The notes under the pieces: generated by a model
Told to the model about the DNA's origin: nothing
Databases searched by the model: none
The model's input: the letters and a program-made list of their open reading frames with translations, nothing else
Translations under genes and position numbers: made by a program
In this document: positions 31,879 to 39,026 of the stretch, piece by piece
Numbering within the stretch: the stretch's first letter is position 1
Layout of the letters: each line of letters starts with the position of its first letter
Source: a virus
Direction: 5' to 3' (one strand)
DNA: 42,973 nucleotides
Virus record (IMG/VR): IMGVR_UViG_3300043437_000397
Coordinates: 1 to 42,973 of that record

Positions 31879-32195
31879 AGTTTGCCTCCAATCGCCTTTT
31901 CGATGACCGGGGCAATTCTAGCGCGAATCCATTCGGGCGATTCTCCGGCGTTTGCGTAAATCAGAGCCAGCACCTCCAGCATCTCAGGCGCGGAGGCGAT
32001 GAGCGTCGCATTTGCAAGCGGTTCGTCCATGTGCGGGGCGAAGGCGCTTACGTTGATGAAGGCGAGGGATAGCGCGCCGTGTGTATGGTTCACCGATTCT
32101 TCACGGCCATCGATGATCTTAAGAGTCGAATGCGTCGGGTCGAATTGATCCTCATCGAATCGGACAAGCCAAGGACCGGGGGTATGGGTTTTCAT
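31875..32195 (-). CDS. small conserved phage protein (HTPGPW type, copy 2)
   Basis: This 106-residue protein begins at ATG 32195 (4 bp after the previous stop): MKTHTPGPWLVRFDEDQFDP, then LANATLIASAPEMLEVLALIYANAGES. It is a diverged paralogue of 31603-31878, sharing the HTPGPW head and the LIASAP-x-ML block. It extends further at the C-terminus (IRARIAPVIEKAIGG). Role unknown. Confidence 0.75.
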   Translation of the reverse strand: MKTHTPGPWLVRFDEDQFDPTHSTLKIIDGREESVNHTHGALSLAFINVSAFAPHMDEPLANATLIASAPEMLEVLALIYANAGESPEWIRARIAPVIEKAIGGKL

Positions 32196-32199
32196 TGGT

Positions 32200-32799
32200 T
32201 CAGGCTTTGGTGGTGAATGATTCTGCGAAACGAAGACCTTCGGCGCGTCCTGATTCGGAGCCGCCAAGCTCTGCTTCCTCGCGTGCGCCGTAGCTTAGCT
32301 GGCGCGCATAGGCGTTCCAATGTTCGCTTGCGTCGGAATAGGGGATGCCGCAATCACGGTTCAGGATATGGGCGAAGGATGAATAAAAGTCGGCCAGAAC
32401 GCTTTCGACCGCATCGTCCATTTCGATAGCGCGGAGAAGATCCGCGTCCATGCGGGATAATTCCATGCGCGGGAGGAGGATTTCGACCGCAAAGTCTGTA
32501 GCGTCCGCCCAGATTGACGAATAGGCGTTTGTGCTGAGCCACAAGGAGCCGTCATCGAATAGGTGATATTTAGATGCGTCCGACGATTCATCTTCGCGAA
32601 ACGAGTCTGCAATATCGTCCGCGAAAGGCGCGAGAGTTTCGATGAGGTCTTGATCCTCGTCCGATAGGAACGAGTCCATGCGGTAATTTTGTCGGATGTA
32701 AGCAAGCGCGGATTGCGGGAGCCGGTCAGCGTGGAATGATTGCAGGATCGTATCGCGTGCAATGATGCGTTCAAGGATGGGGAGCAATTTTGGATTCAT
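32200..32799 (-). CDS. unknown acidic protein
   Basis: This 199-residue protein starts at ATG 32799 (MNPKLLPILERIIARDTI). It is rich in Asp, Glu and Ser with aromatic residues (FLSDEDQDLIETLAPFADDIADSFRED, YHLFDDGSLWLSTNAYSSIW). The overall negative charge would suit an anti-defence or DNA-mimic protein, but this is only a guess from composition. No family is recognised. Confidence 0.6.
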   Translation of the reverse strand: MNPKLLPILERIIARDTILQSFHADRLPQSALAYIRQNYRMDSFLSDEDQDLIETLAPFADDIADSFREDESSDASKYHLFDDGSLWLSTNAYSSIWADATDFAVEILLPRMELSRMDADLLRAIEMDDAVESVLADFYSSFAHILNRDCGIPYSDASEHWNAYARQLSYGAREEAELGGSESGRAEGLRFAESFTTKA

Positions 32800-32878
32800 G
32801 ATTCGTGATTTATTGAGGAGGACTTGTGGCCTACCCTGTCGCGTCACGCTTTCGCATGATGCGCGTAGGATAGGTCAT

Positions 32879-33085
32879 TTAGTCCAGACTAGACCAGAGG
32901 GCGACAGGATTGCGTAAGCCGCTGTAGTGGACTTCGTAGCGCGGGGGATTGGCAACGCCCACTTCGCGCCACAGGTCAAGTTGCTGGCGCGCATAGGCGA
33001 CGGCGTCCGATTCGGTTTTGGACCAGTGGACTAGCTGAGGTTTGGAGCCGCTCGCGAGACTCGTTTTCATCACGTAGTAATTCAT
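32879..33085 (-). CDS. small unknown protein
   Basis: This 68-residue protein starts at ATG 33085: MNYYVMKTSLASGSKPQLVHWSKTESDAVAYARQQLDLWREVGVANPPRYEVHYSGL. It reads as a single alpha/beta domain. It is flanked by short non-coding gaps of 79 and 19 bp. No named family. Confidence 0.6.
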   Translation of the reverse strand: MNYYVMKTSLASGSKPQLVHWSKTESDAVAYARQQLDLWREVGVANPPRYEVHYSGLRNPVALWSSLD

Positions 33086-33104
33086 TGGACGCGCGGGGAA
33101 TGGG

Positions 33105-33422
33105 TTAGAACTGTTGAATGACCAGTCCGCCGTCGAAAGTCACGACTTGCGTTTGCTCATGAAGCCAGTCAAGCGCGGCTTCCTCAGAGTCGTTCTCGTT
33201 TCCTTTGAAGCCGTAGTCATTCGCGGCTTTGAGCGCGGAGGGATATTCGGCCCATTCACAACAAATCCCGATTGGGTCGAGCGTGAATTCAGTGTCTGAA
33301 TCCTCTTCGACTTGTTCGAAATGCGCGAATAACGCACGGCGTGCGGGGACGGTGAATTGAGTTTCGCGACCAGCATGGCGAAACGCTTCGATGAATTGGA
33401 ATTCTGTGACAATGGTTTTCAT
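33105..33422 (-). CDS. unknown acidic protein
   Basis: This 105-residue protein starts at ATG 33422: TEFQFIEAFRHAGRETQFTVPARRALFAHFEQVEEDSDTEFTLDPIGICCEWAEYPSALKAANDYGF. It is acidic, and the ATG is preceded by AAATCCAAATCC rather than a Shine-Dalgarno. It resembles small early phage proteins of unknown role. Confidence 0.6.
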   Translation of the reverse strand: MKTIVTEFQFIEAFRHAGRETQFTVPARRALFAHFEQVEEDSDTEFTLDPIGICCEWAEYPSALKAANDYGFKGNENDSEEAALDWLHEQTQVVTFDGGLVIQQF

Positions 33423-33501
33423 TGGATTTGGATTTGTTGAATCGGGAATCGGGATGATTCACCGCCGGAGGCTACCGTTTCCGATAGACTCTCGCGGGGA
33501 G

Positions 33502-33822
33502 TCACTTGATGCGGATGATTCCGGCAGCAATCATTGCCTTGCGCCAGTATTTCAGCGTGCGCGGATGGTTTGAGCGGTCAAGGTGAAGGGATTCCGTCCG
33601 ATTAGAGCAATCGCGATAGTCCGTTTCGGAATGGGATGAAAGCCAATCCCACTGGGAACCGGAGCAAGGACTTGATGATGGGATGGGATGGCCGCGCATA
33701 AGGGAAACCAGTTCTCGGAAAGTCACGGCTTCGCCTTCAGATAGGAAACCGGATTCTGCGGATTCACCTTCCTCTGCGGATTCTGGCGTGATGACTTCGA
33801 AAGTGCGGGATATTAAGATCAT
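33502..33822 (-). CDS. conserved small phage protein (TPESAE type)
   Basis: This 106-residue protein starts at ATG 33822: MILISRTFEVITPESAEEGESAESGFLSEGEAVTFRELVSLMRGHPIPS, and later DWLSSHSETDYRDCSNRTESLHLDRS...RTLKYWRKAMIAAG. I recognise the order TPESAE, GF, FREL-x-x-LM, DYR, SLH, YW as a widespread phage family without a role. The ATG follows the G-quadruplex-type tandem repeat 33821-33842. Confidence 0.75.
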   Translation of the reverse strand: MILISRTFEVITPESAEEGESAESGFLSEGEAVTFRELVSLMRGHPIPSSSPCSGSQWDWLSSHSETDYRDCSNRTESLHLDRSNHPRTLKYWRKAMIAAGIIRIK

Positions 33823-33842
33823 GGGATGGGATGGGATGGGAT
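33821..33842 (+). repeat. (GGGAT)4 tandem repeat, possible G-quadruplex
   Basis: The plus strand has four GGG runs separated by AT (33823-25, 33828-30, 33833-35, 33838-40). This is the minimal G-quadruplex pattern. It sits immediately upstream of the ATG of the leftward gene 33502-33822, where a Shine-Dalgarno would be expected; the mRNA itself is C-rich. Confidence 0.75.
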
Positions 33843-34046
33843 TTACTTTGCGGAGGGAATGGGCCGGAACTCTAAGCAAGGGCCGGAAACGGAGGCGGAA
33901 ACGTAATAATCGGAAAGATGGAAAGCGGCCCAACGTTCCGAATCGGGAAACGGGAGAATGGCAATGCATTCGTGAGGTTTTCCTTCGTTTCGAATTCGCG
34001 GAGTTCTATCTATGCGGAGGCAGAGTTGAGCGAGTGTCTCTTTCAT
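33843..34046 (-). CDS. small unknown protein
   Basis: This 67-residue protein starts at ATG 34046: MKETLAQLCLRIDRTPRIRNEGKPHECIAILPFPDSERWAAFHLSDYYVSASVSGPCLEFRPIP. No family is recognised. The ATG is preceded by AAATCCAAATCAAATCCC, a leader shared with neighbouring genes. Confidence 0.6.
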   Translation of the reverse strand: MKETLAQLCLRIDRTPRIRNEGKPHECIAILPFPDSERWAAFHLSDYYVSASVSGPCLEFRPIPSAK

Positions 34047-34120
34047 GGGATTTGATTTGGATTTGATCGGCTTTGATTGACCGCTATTCCCTACCGTTGC
34101 CGATAGAGAAGCGCGGGGAA

Positions 34121-34303
34121 TCAGGCTAAGTTAAAGAGTTTTCGGAAGTCCGCGTAGTCGTGGCAAAGGTCCGTTGCAAAGCGGTATACACCGATATCTT
34201 CCTGTCCGTCGGCGCGTTTGACGGTGACGAATTGCCACTTTTCACCGTCCATGACGAAAGGATCTTCAAAGGAACGGAGGCGGATAAATTCAAGGACTTT
34301 CAT
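34121..34303 (-). CDS. small unknown protein
   Basis: This 60-residue protein starts at ATG 34303: MKVLEFIRLRSFEDPFVMDGEKWQFVTVKRADGQEDIGVYRFATDLCHDYADFRKLF. The start is preceded by AATCAAATCAAATCCC as in 33843-34046. No named family. Confidence 0.6.
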   Translation of the reverse strand: MKVLEFIRLRSFEDPFVMDGEKWQFVTVKRADGQEDIGVYRFATDLCHDYADFRKLFNLA

Positions 34304-34372
34304 GGGATTTGATTTGATTGAGTTTGAATGCTGAATTCTGGTTTCCATTTCAGAAAACCAGTGGTTCAGGAT

Positions 34373-34588
34373 TCAAATTTTAAGAGCCGAAGGACACTGA
34401 ACCGATTTACCTTTTGCGAATTGAGAATAAACGGCGCGCCGTCGCATAAGCCGCTGAATTTCCGCATCCATTTCATGGATTGAATCTTTGACCGCTTGAA
34501 TCGAATCACCGTCAATTCGAAGTGAATATTGACCAGATTCAGAACGGATCGTGAGATAATCTCCGGAAGTAAAATAAGTGGTTGTCAT
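34373..34588 (-). CDS. small unknown protein
   Basis: This 71-residue protein starts at ATG 34588: MTTTYFTSGDYLTIRSESGQYSLRIDGDSIQAVKDSIHEMDAEIQRLMRRRAVYSQFAKGK. The N-terminal beta part and the C-terminal helix with an Arg cluster may bind DNA. No family is recognised. Confidence 0.65.
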   Translation of the reverse strand: MTTTYFTSGDYLTIRSESGQYSLRIDGDSIQAVKDSIHEMDAEIQRLMRRRAVYSQFAKGKSVQCPSALKI

Positions 34589-34592
34589 GTGG

Positions 34593-34706
34593 TTAGTGGT
34601 TAGGAGTGAAGTTGAGGGACGTTTCTAGATAGGCTTGGATTAGGACTAGGGTGACAATTGCAGCTGCAATGAATAGGCGTTTGATGGTGATGCGTTTCAC
34701 TTCCAT
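34593..34706 (-). CDS. 37-residue single-pass membrane protein
   Basis: It starts at ATG 34706 inside the end of the upstream gene (10-bp overlap). A basic N-terminus (EVKRITIKRL) is followed by one hydrophobic helix (FIAAAIVTLVLIQAYL) and a polar tail. A longer frame to 34964 would overlap the upstream gene throughout. Role unknown. Confidence 0.55.
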   Translation of the reverse strand: MEVKRITIKRLFIAAAIVTLVLIQAYLETSLNFTPNH

Positions 34707-34927
34707 CCTTTGCGTTTGAAGATTGCACAGACTTCGGCAAAAGCTTTTGTCTGGCATGGTGAATAGTGAACGCACCAAATGGATGATTTGGTAGCACGCA
34801 CGAATCGGGAAGGACGGGAAGCCTTGCCGCATTTTACCCATTGCCCCCGTTGCAAACGGAGCGCGCCGGAATAGAGAGCGTCTTGGACGCCGTTGTCCCA
34901 CAAATCGAGTATCGGAGTGAATTTCAT
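34697..34927 (-). CDS. small basic unknown protein (first gene of the early operon)
   Basis: This 76-residue protein starts at ATG 34927: MKFTPILDLWDNGVQDALYSGALRLQRGQWVKCGKASRPSRFVRATKSSIWCVHYSP. It is basic and Cys-containing with a possible nucleic-acid role. It is the first gene leftward from the divergent control region. A candidate promoter sits so close that the transcript could be almost leaderless. No family is recognised. Confidence 0.65.
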   Translation of the reverse strand: MKFTPILDLWDNGVQDALYSGALRLQRGQWVKCGKASRPSRFVRATKSSIWCVHYSPCQTKAFAEVCAIFKRKGWK

Positions 34928-34935
34928 CTGGGGAC

Positions 34936-34964
34936 ACTATGGGGCAAAAGCCTGTCGGTTGCAA
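34936..34964 (-). promoter_or_regulatory. candidate leftward promoter
   Basis: On the minus strand TTGCAA (34964-34959), a 17-bp spacer and CATAGT (34941-34936) give a 4/6 plus 4/6 match to a sigma-70-type promoter. Transcription would begin about 2-4 bases before ATG 34927. Weak evidence. Confidence 0.3.
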
Positions 34965-35046
34965 GTTTTATTTCGATTTATTTTGAGATTCTTTCAAGGG
35001 ATAGGGGGAAGGCATGGCTTGAATGGAAAAGCAAGATAAATCGAAA

Positions 35047-35066
35047 GAAAAGTGAAGAAAAGTGAA
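35047..35066 (+). repeat. 10-bp tandem repeat GAAAAGTGAA x2
   Basis: GAAAAGTGAA occurs at 35047-35056 and again at 35057-35066, followed by the partial GTGAAAAG. It lies in the divergent control region between the early operon and the TerS-like gene. It could be an operator. Confidence 0.55.
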
Positions 35067-35108
35067 GTGAAAAGCCCCGCTGTCCTTACCCTACTTTCAA
35101 ATCAAAGC

Positions 35109-35181
35109 TCGGATTTTAACGATAAAGTGGCGTACAAAATGTAGTGGTGTCGGATTTTGGGTATACCATATGTAGTGGTGT
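35109..35181 (+). promoter_or_regulatory. tandem operator-like module in divergent region
   Basis: Two imperfect copies of a composite unit lie here. Each begins TCGGATTTT (35109-35117 and 35150-35158) and ends ATGTAGTGGTGT (35139-35150 and 35170-35181). The ATGTAGTGGTGT copies are 31 bp apart, about three helical turns. The rest of the control region (34928-35217) shows no gene. Confidence 0.5.
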
Positions 35182-35217
35182 TTTTGTTTGGACACTTGGC
35201 ATGCTTTGTGGGACAAA

Positions 35218-35661
35218 GTGAGCGTGAACAAAGAGAAATGGGAACAGGCTAAGAGTCTTTATCTGGCGGGAATGGAATGGAAAGCAATTGCAAACGATTT
35301 GCAACTTTCGCAGGCAACACTACAGACTCGCGCCAGTCGTGAGGGAATCACAAAATTGAAGGCGCAAATGCAAACGATTTGCACTGAAAAGAAAACCCAA
35401 TCATTGGAAAGCCTGTCTGCAATCGTTCGGAGCAAACTGGCGGAGGATGCAGCGTCAACGATTGAACGGGTAAACGGGTACGACCTAGACGGAATCAAAG
35501 ATGAAAGCGTGCGTGAATCCATTCTAGGCTCCGTTGCGAAGCGAAGCGCGCTTGTGTTTGGATGGAGCGAAGCGGGCGAAAGCACGTCGGTCAGCATTAA
35601 CTTGCTTGGTTCCATGCCTGACAAATTGTTCCACGTGGAACAGAGCGTGAATCCCGTTTGA
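35218..35661 (+). CDS. terminase small subunit-like HTH protein
   Basis: This 147-residue protein starts at GTG 35218 (GGGAC upstream; GTG 35224 possible). The N-terminal NKEKWEQAKSLYLAGMEWKAIANDLQLSQATLQTRASREG is a helix-turn-helix of the type found in phage TerS (W...A..LY..G...W..IA..L). The rest is helical and Ser/Ala-rich. It probably recognises packaging sites, but a transcription factor is also possible. It is far from terL and on the opposite strand. Confidence 0.55.
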   Translation: MSVNKEKWEQAKSLYLAGMEWKAIANDLQLSQATLQTRASREGITKLKAQMQTICTEKKTQSLESLSAIVRSKLAEDAASTIERVNGYDLDGIKDESVRESILGSVAKRSALVFGWSEAGESTSVSINLLGSMPDKLFHVEQSVNPV

Positions 35662-35761
35662 AGTGAAGATAACAGTGTTTGTGCAACACGTAGGAACTTA
35701 TAGTCAGGATAAGTAAATCTAATGGGACAAAAGGATTGTTTTTCCTAGGATTGGTATGATT

Positions 35762-35796
35762 CTTGCCGGCAAGGTTGGCACCCCCTTTGCGGGGTG
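35762..35796. other. palindrome and hairpin between TerS-like and nuclease genes
   Basis: CTTGCCGGCAAG (35762-35773) is a perfect 12-bp palindrome. It is followed by CACCCC/GGGGTG (35779-35784 with 35791-35796). No T-run follows. The remaining 35662-35842 has no gene I can support. Confidence 0.4.
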
Positions 35797-35842
35797 GCTT
35801 CGTTTACGATACCCCCCTCAAAAATTTTCCGTCTTTTTGACC

Positions 35843-36379
35843 ATGTTAAGTAAAATTAAAATTGGTCAAGTTATTTCTCTCAATCAAGCTGAGAGGAAGT
35901 TGGCCCACTTCGTAGCCAAGAATCGCAACGGCAATAACCGTCATTTCAACACTACGAACTTGAAGATAAGCGCGGATGATCCTGCGACGGTGGATCTGGA
36001 AGGCGTGTGCGGCGAGATAGCTTTCTGTAAGCTATTTAATGTCTACCCCGACATCGACACGGATCGTGAGCCTCCGCATCCGCTCTACGACGCGATTATC
36101 CCTCCCATTCCACCGGGCATTCGCATCGATGTGAAGACGACCAAGTACGAGAATGGAAAGCTACTAGTCGATGCGCGCAAAGGTTCCAAGACCGACGGCG
36201 TAGATTTCTACGCTCTGATGACCGGTCAATTCCCCGGTCCGTATACGTTCAGGGGATTCATCGCGAAGGAGCATATCATCCAGCCGCACAGAATCGGAAC
36301 GATCATCAAGGGATACAAAAGCTACATTGCTGACCAGAGCGAACTCATCGATAGTATTTCCGAGCAAGACTTATTCTGA
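35843..36379 (+). CDS. PD-(D/E)XK nuclease-like protein
   Basis: This 178-residue protein starts at ATG 35843 (the longer frame from 35756 has an improbable N-terminus). It contains DLEGVCGEIAFCKLF near 48-62 (Glu), YDAIIPPIPPGIRIDVKTTKY near 80-105 (Asp...D-x-K core) and LLVDARKGSKTDGVDFYALMTG. This is the ordering of many phage PD-(D/E)XK endonucleases. It is possibly used in host DNA breakdown or DNA processing. It lies between TerS-like and capsid genes. Confidence 0.7.
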   Translation: MLSKIKIGQVISLNQAERKLAHFVAKNRNGNNRHFNTTNLKISADDPATVDLEGVCGEIAFCKLFNVYPDIDTDREPPHPLYDAIIPPIPPGIRIDVKTTKYENGKLLVDARKGSKTDGVDFYALMTGQFPGPYTFRGFIAKEHIIQPHRIGTIIKGYKSYIADQSELIDSISEQDLF

Positions 36380-36547
36380 TTGACGCCATAGGCACCAGTG
36401 TGTCTCAGTCCGGCTATCGACCTTAAGCAAGGCGGAGGCTTGGTCAGCCATCGCAAAACTGTCTAAGCGGCAATGACGCTCCGCATCGGTCAGAACGCGT
36501 AGGTCCGGTCCGCCATCGTTTGATGGATGGATAGAATGGCCTACCAA
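36371..36547 (-). CDS. possible small antisense ORF in the gap before the capsid gene
   Basis: The 201-bp gap 36380-36580 carries no plus-strand gene. On the minus strand a frame from TTG 36547 gives 58 residues (including DGGPDLRVLTDAERHCRLDSFAMADQASALLKVDSRTETHWCLWRQ) with protein-like composition and a 9-bp convergent overlap with the nuclease gene. There is no Shine-Dalgarno. It may be real or chance. Confidence 0.25.
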   Translation of the reverse strand: MVGHSIHPSNDGGPDLRVLTDAERHCRLDSFAMADQASALLKVDSRTETHWCLWRQSE

Positions 36548-36580
36548 ATGCAGATAACGTCGGTTTAATTTTTTCTCAAT

Positions 36581-37819
36581 ATGGCTTGTCCCAATGTCTT
36601 CAACGCCTTCGCCGTAGCGACTGAGTCGCTCGCGCAGGACGTCTATAAACGCGCCTCGTATCGCTCGATGTGGCTCAATATGATTGAGCGCGGCGAGTAT
36701 CCTCAAGGTACTGGTTTGACCCAGACCTCGTTCAACACGACCAGCATCGAGCCGACTTCGGCTGAGGAGTGGTCGGCCATTACGCTGGCGAGCGGCTCCA
36801 ACGGCGGCGCTTGCGATGTCACCTACAGCGAGGTTCCGGTTGGTTTTAATTCCGTTACATGGAGTCCTGAGCGTTTCGCGCTCAAGGGTCCGCTCTTGTG
36901 TAAGGATGACCTGACCTTCGATCATCGCGTCGAGGCGTTCTTGCGCGTGTACTTGGAGAAGCTCTCGATCCGCGCTCAGCGTTCATGGGAGACTCGCTAT
37001 CAGAATACGTTCGCGAAGTTCGCGATCAAGGCTGTGGCCGACTCGTCCTTTACTCAGGTCGAGACGATTCCCTCTGGCGTGAATGAGTTCCCGTGGATTC
37101 AGACCGGATCGGCTGGTCAGGCGCTCAATCAGTCTACCTCTGAGTTGACTCAAGAGATGCTCGATGTCGCGGCTGCTACGCTGATCCGTAACGGTGCGAC
37201 GAATCCTGATAGCTCCGGTTTCATCTCGTACAGCAGCGATGGTCCGGTATTTCCGCTATACATCGGCTTGGAGGCTTCGCAGCGTATCGCTCAGAACAAC
37301 CCTGCGTTCCGCGAGGATCTGCGTCAGGCTGATATGGGCAGTGGCAGCGGTGCGGAGTTGCTCAAGCGCATCGGTGCGAACCGGGTGATTAAGAACTATC
37401 GCCATGTGCCGAATCTGTTCCCGCCCCGCTTCACCTATGCCGGTGGCAAGTACACGCTGGTCCAGCCCTTCACTAGTGGTGCCGGAACCAATGGTACTGT
37501 GTTCAGCGTCAATTCGAGCTGGACGACCGCTCCGTACGAGGCCGCGTTCATCGTGACTCCGTATGTGTTCAAGAGCCACATCGTGCGGCCCGTGAATCGG
37601 GTTGGCGATCTGAGCTGGATGCCGACCAACTACATGGGCGAGTGGCAGTGGGTGACTGGTGCCTACAAGCTCGATGTGGATTGTGCCGATCCGCTGGAGA
37701 AGAAGGGTCAGCATTACGCTGAGTTCGTTCATGCTTCGGAGCCAGTATTCACAAACCAAGGAATGACGATCATCTTCCGCCGCTGCACCGGCGCGCTGAC
37801 TCAGATCATCTGCTCGTAA
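36581..37819 (+). CDS. major capsid protein
   Basis: This 412-residue protein begins MACPNVFNAFAVATESLAQDVYKRASYRSMWLNMIERGEYP. Evenly polar/beta-rich sequence, FVTP and RPVNRVGDLSWMPTNYMGEWQWVTGAYKLDVDCADPLEKKGQHYAEFVHASEP near the C-terminus, its length and its clean, biased codon use fit a phage major capsid protein. There is no Shine-Dalgarno; the leader is an AT-rich TTTAATTTTTTCTCAAT. It is followed by two strong terminators. It is on the strand opposite to portal and scaffold. Confidence 0.75.
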   Translation: MACPNVFNAFAVATESLAQDVYKRASYRSMWLNMIERGEYPQGTGLTQTSFNTTSIEPTSAEEWSAITLASGSNGGACDVTYSEVPVGFNSVTWSPERFALKGPLLCKDDLTFDHRVEAFLRVYLEKLSIRAQRSWETRYQNTFAKFAIKAVADSSFTQVETIPSGVNEFPWIQTGSAGQALNQSTSELTQEMLDVAAATLIRNGATNPDSSGFISYSSDGPVFPLYIGLEASQRIAQNNPAFREDLRQADMGSGSGAELLKRIGANRVIKNYRHVPNLFPPRFTYAGGKYTLVQPFTSGAGTNGTVFSVNSSWTTAPYEAAFIVTPYVFKSHIVRPVNRVGDLSWMPTNYMGEWQWVTGAYKLDVDCADPLEKKGQHYAEFVHASEPVFTNQGMTIIFRRCTGALTQIICS

Positions 37820-37844
37820 TCGATCAGAGGTTCATACGAAAGAT

Positions 37845-37876
37845 CCGCAGGCGTGAAAATGCTTGCGGGTTTTTTG
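37845..37876 (+). terminator. intrinsic terminator after capsid gene (1)
   Basis: CCGCAGGC (37845-37852) pairs with GCTTGCGG (37861-37868), eight pairs with one G-T, and is followed by a T-rich run. Confidence 0.85.
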
Positions 37877-37900
37877 TTTTGGGACATCGTTGCCTCGGTT

Positions 37901-37944
37901 GATTCAATAGGTTGAATGTCTTGTAAATCGCCTCACAACGAGGC
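37901..37944. other. two small hairpins between the two capsid-gene terminators
   Basis: ATTCAA (37902-37907) pairs with TTGAAT (37912-37917), and GCCTC (37930-37934) pairs with GAGGC (37940-37944). They lie between terminators 37845-37876 and 37947-37983. A promoter for the downstream genes could also lie here, but none is clear. Confidence 0.4.
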
Positions 37945-37946
37945 AC

Positions 37947-37983
37947 CCCGTCACTGGCCCGAAAAGTTAGTGGCGGGTTTTTT
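37947..37983 (+). terminator. intrinsic terminator after capsid gene (2)
   Basis: CCCGTCACT (37947-37955) pairs with AGTGGCGGG (37969-37977), nine pairs with one wobble, followed by six T residues. The pair of terminators would isolate the capsid transcript from the fibre genes. Confidence 0.85.
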
Positions 37984-38039
37984 ATTGCCCGTTATCGCTT
38001 AGACATTGACATCCCAATAGGTCGCGTAATGCTCCCCGT

Positions 38040-38324
38040 ATGCCGTCATTTACGATTCCAAAAGGCGTAGAAATCCCCGAGAACCTTGCGGAGGGCGAAG
38101 CGTTCCAGACTATGGCGACTATCGTTCTTGGTAAGAATGGTAAGGCGGAGGTCATCGAGATTGATGGTGTGGCCATTCCCGGATACGAGAAGAAGTCCAA
38201 GGGCAAGAAGCTGGCCGAGCGCGGCGAGGAGGAGGAGATGGAGGTAGAGGAGGGTGCGACTCCCGGCGGCGGTGGTTTTATCGCCGAGGTGATGCAGCGC
38301 GGCGCTGGTCCGATGGCACGATAA
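38040..38324 (+). CDS. small acidic protein (head or tail associated)
   Basis: This 94-residue protein starts MPSFTIPKGVEIPENLAEGEAFQTMATIVLGKNGKAEVIEIDGVAIPGY, followed by a charged stretch (KKSKGKKLAERGEEEEMEVEEG) and a Gly-rich end. Its position after the capsid gene suggests a capsid accessory or scaffold-related protein, but no family is recognised. Confidence 0.6.
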   Translation: MPSFTIPKGVEIPENLAEGEAFQTMATIVLGKNGKAEVIEIDGVAIPGYEKKSKGKKLAERGEEEEMEVEEGATPGGGGFIAEVMQRGAGPMAR

Positions 38325-38345
38325 CCGATTTTCCAATAGAACGAT

Positions 38346-38783
38346 ATGCCAAACATCACATGCGACGAGGCGGCAACGCTCATCAACGAGGCGGCGTCGC
38401 TGGGATGTCGCTCACCGTGGGAGGTTGAGTTGGCCAAGTTGGCGCTGGAGAACCGCATTGCGACGTATCTTCAGGGCGGCGGCGCGACACGCGGTGCGTA
38501 TCGGTCGGTGACGACGAGCGGCAGCGTGGTGAGCGGCGATTACTTTCTGGTCTGCGATGCGACGGCTGGCGCGATTACGCTGACATTGCCCCCGGCAGCG
38601 TTGGTTGCTGGTCGTATCTACGTTTTCAAGCGCATCAATGCTGGCGCGAATACGGTGACGGTTGATGCGTATGCGTCCGAGACGATTGACGGAGCGGCCA
38701 CACATGTGCTGTCCCCGCAATGGAATTCGATTACCATCATTTCGAACGGTACGGCTTGGTTCATCACTTCGCATCCGTTCTAA
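38346..38783 (+). CDS. tail-fibre associated protein with trimer-type C-terminal domain
   Basis: This 145-residue protein starts MPNITCDEAATLINEAASLGCRSPWEVELAKLALENRIA, a head shared with the next gene, and then SGDYFLVCDATAGAITLTLPPAALVAGRIYVFKRINAGANTVTVDAYASETIDGA...WFITSHPF. The second part is a common phage fibre/baseplate beta domain. Probably a structural protein attached to fibres. Confidence 0.6.
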   Translation: MPNITCDEAATLINEAASLGCRSPWEVELAKLALENRIATYLQGGGATRGAYRSVTTSGSVVSGDYFLVCDATAGAITLTLPPAALVAGRIYVFKRINAGANTVTVDAYASETIDGAATHVLSPQWNSITIISNGTAWFITSHPF

Positions 38784-38789
38784 AATATC

Positions 38790-38999
38790 ATGGCAAACAT
38801 TTCTTGCGCCGATGCGGCCACACTAATTGCGGAGGCTCAGGGAGCTTCGTGCATGAGTCCGCGTGAACGCATTCTGCTGGAGATTGGCCTACTCTGGGAA
38901 GCGGCGACGCTTGGCGGAACGGCTGATATCACGGCGGATAACACGGTGATAAGCGCGGACGTGACGATCATCACGGCGGACATGACCGAATTTCTGTAG
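38790..38999 (+). CDS. small protein with TAD repeat, paralogous to preceding N-terminus
   Basis: This 69-residue protein starts MANISCADAATLIAEAQGASCMSPRERILLEIGLLWEAA, matching the first 37 residues of 38346-38783 at most hydrophobic and Cys positions. The C-terminus has the repeat DITADNTVISADVTIITAD, like the TAD repeat in the 615-residue virion protein. Role unknown. Confidence 0.55.
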   Translation: MANISCADAATLIAEAQGASCMSPRERILLEIGLLWEAATLGGTADITADNTVISADVTIITADMTEFL

Positions 39000-39026
39000 G
39001 TCAACGAAACATTCATTTAGTCATAT

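Noticed and set aside
36380-36580. Possible tRNA in the gap before the capsid gene
   Set aside because: No cloverleaf with T-arm GTTC-type sequence and matching acceptor stem was found on either strand.
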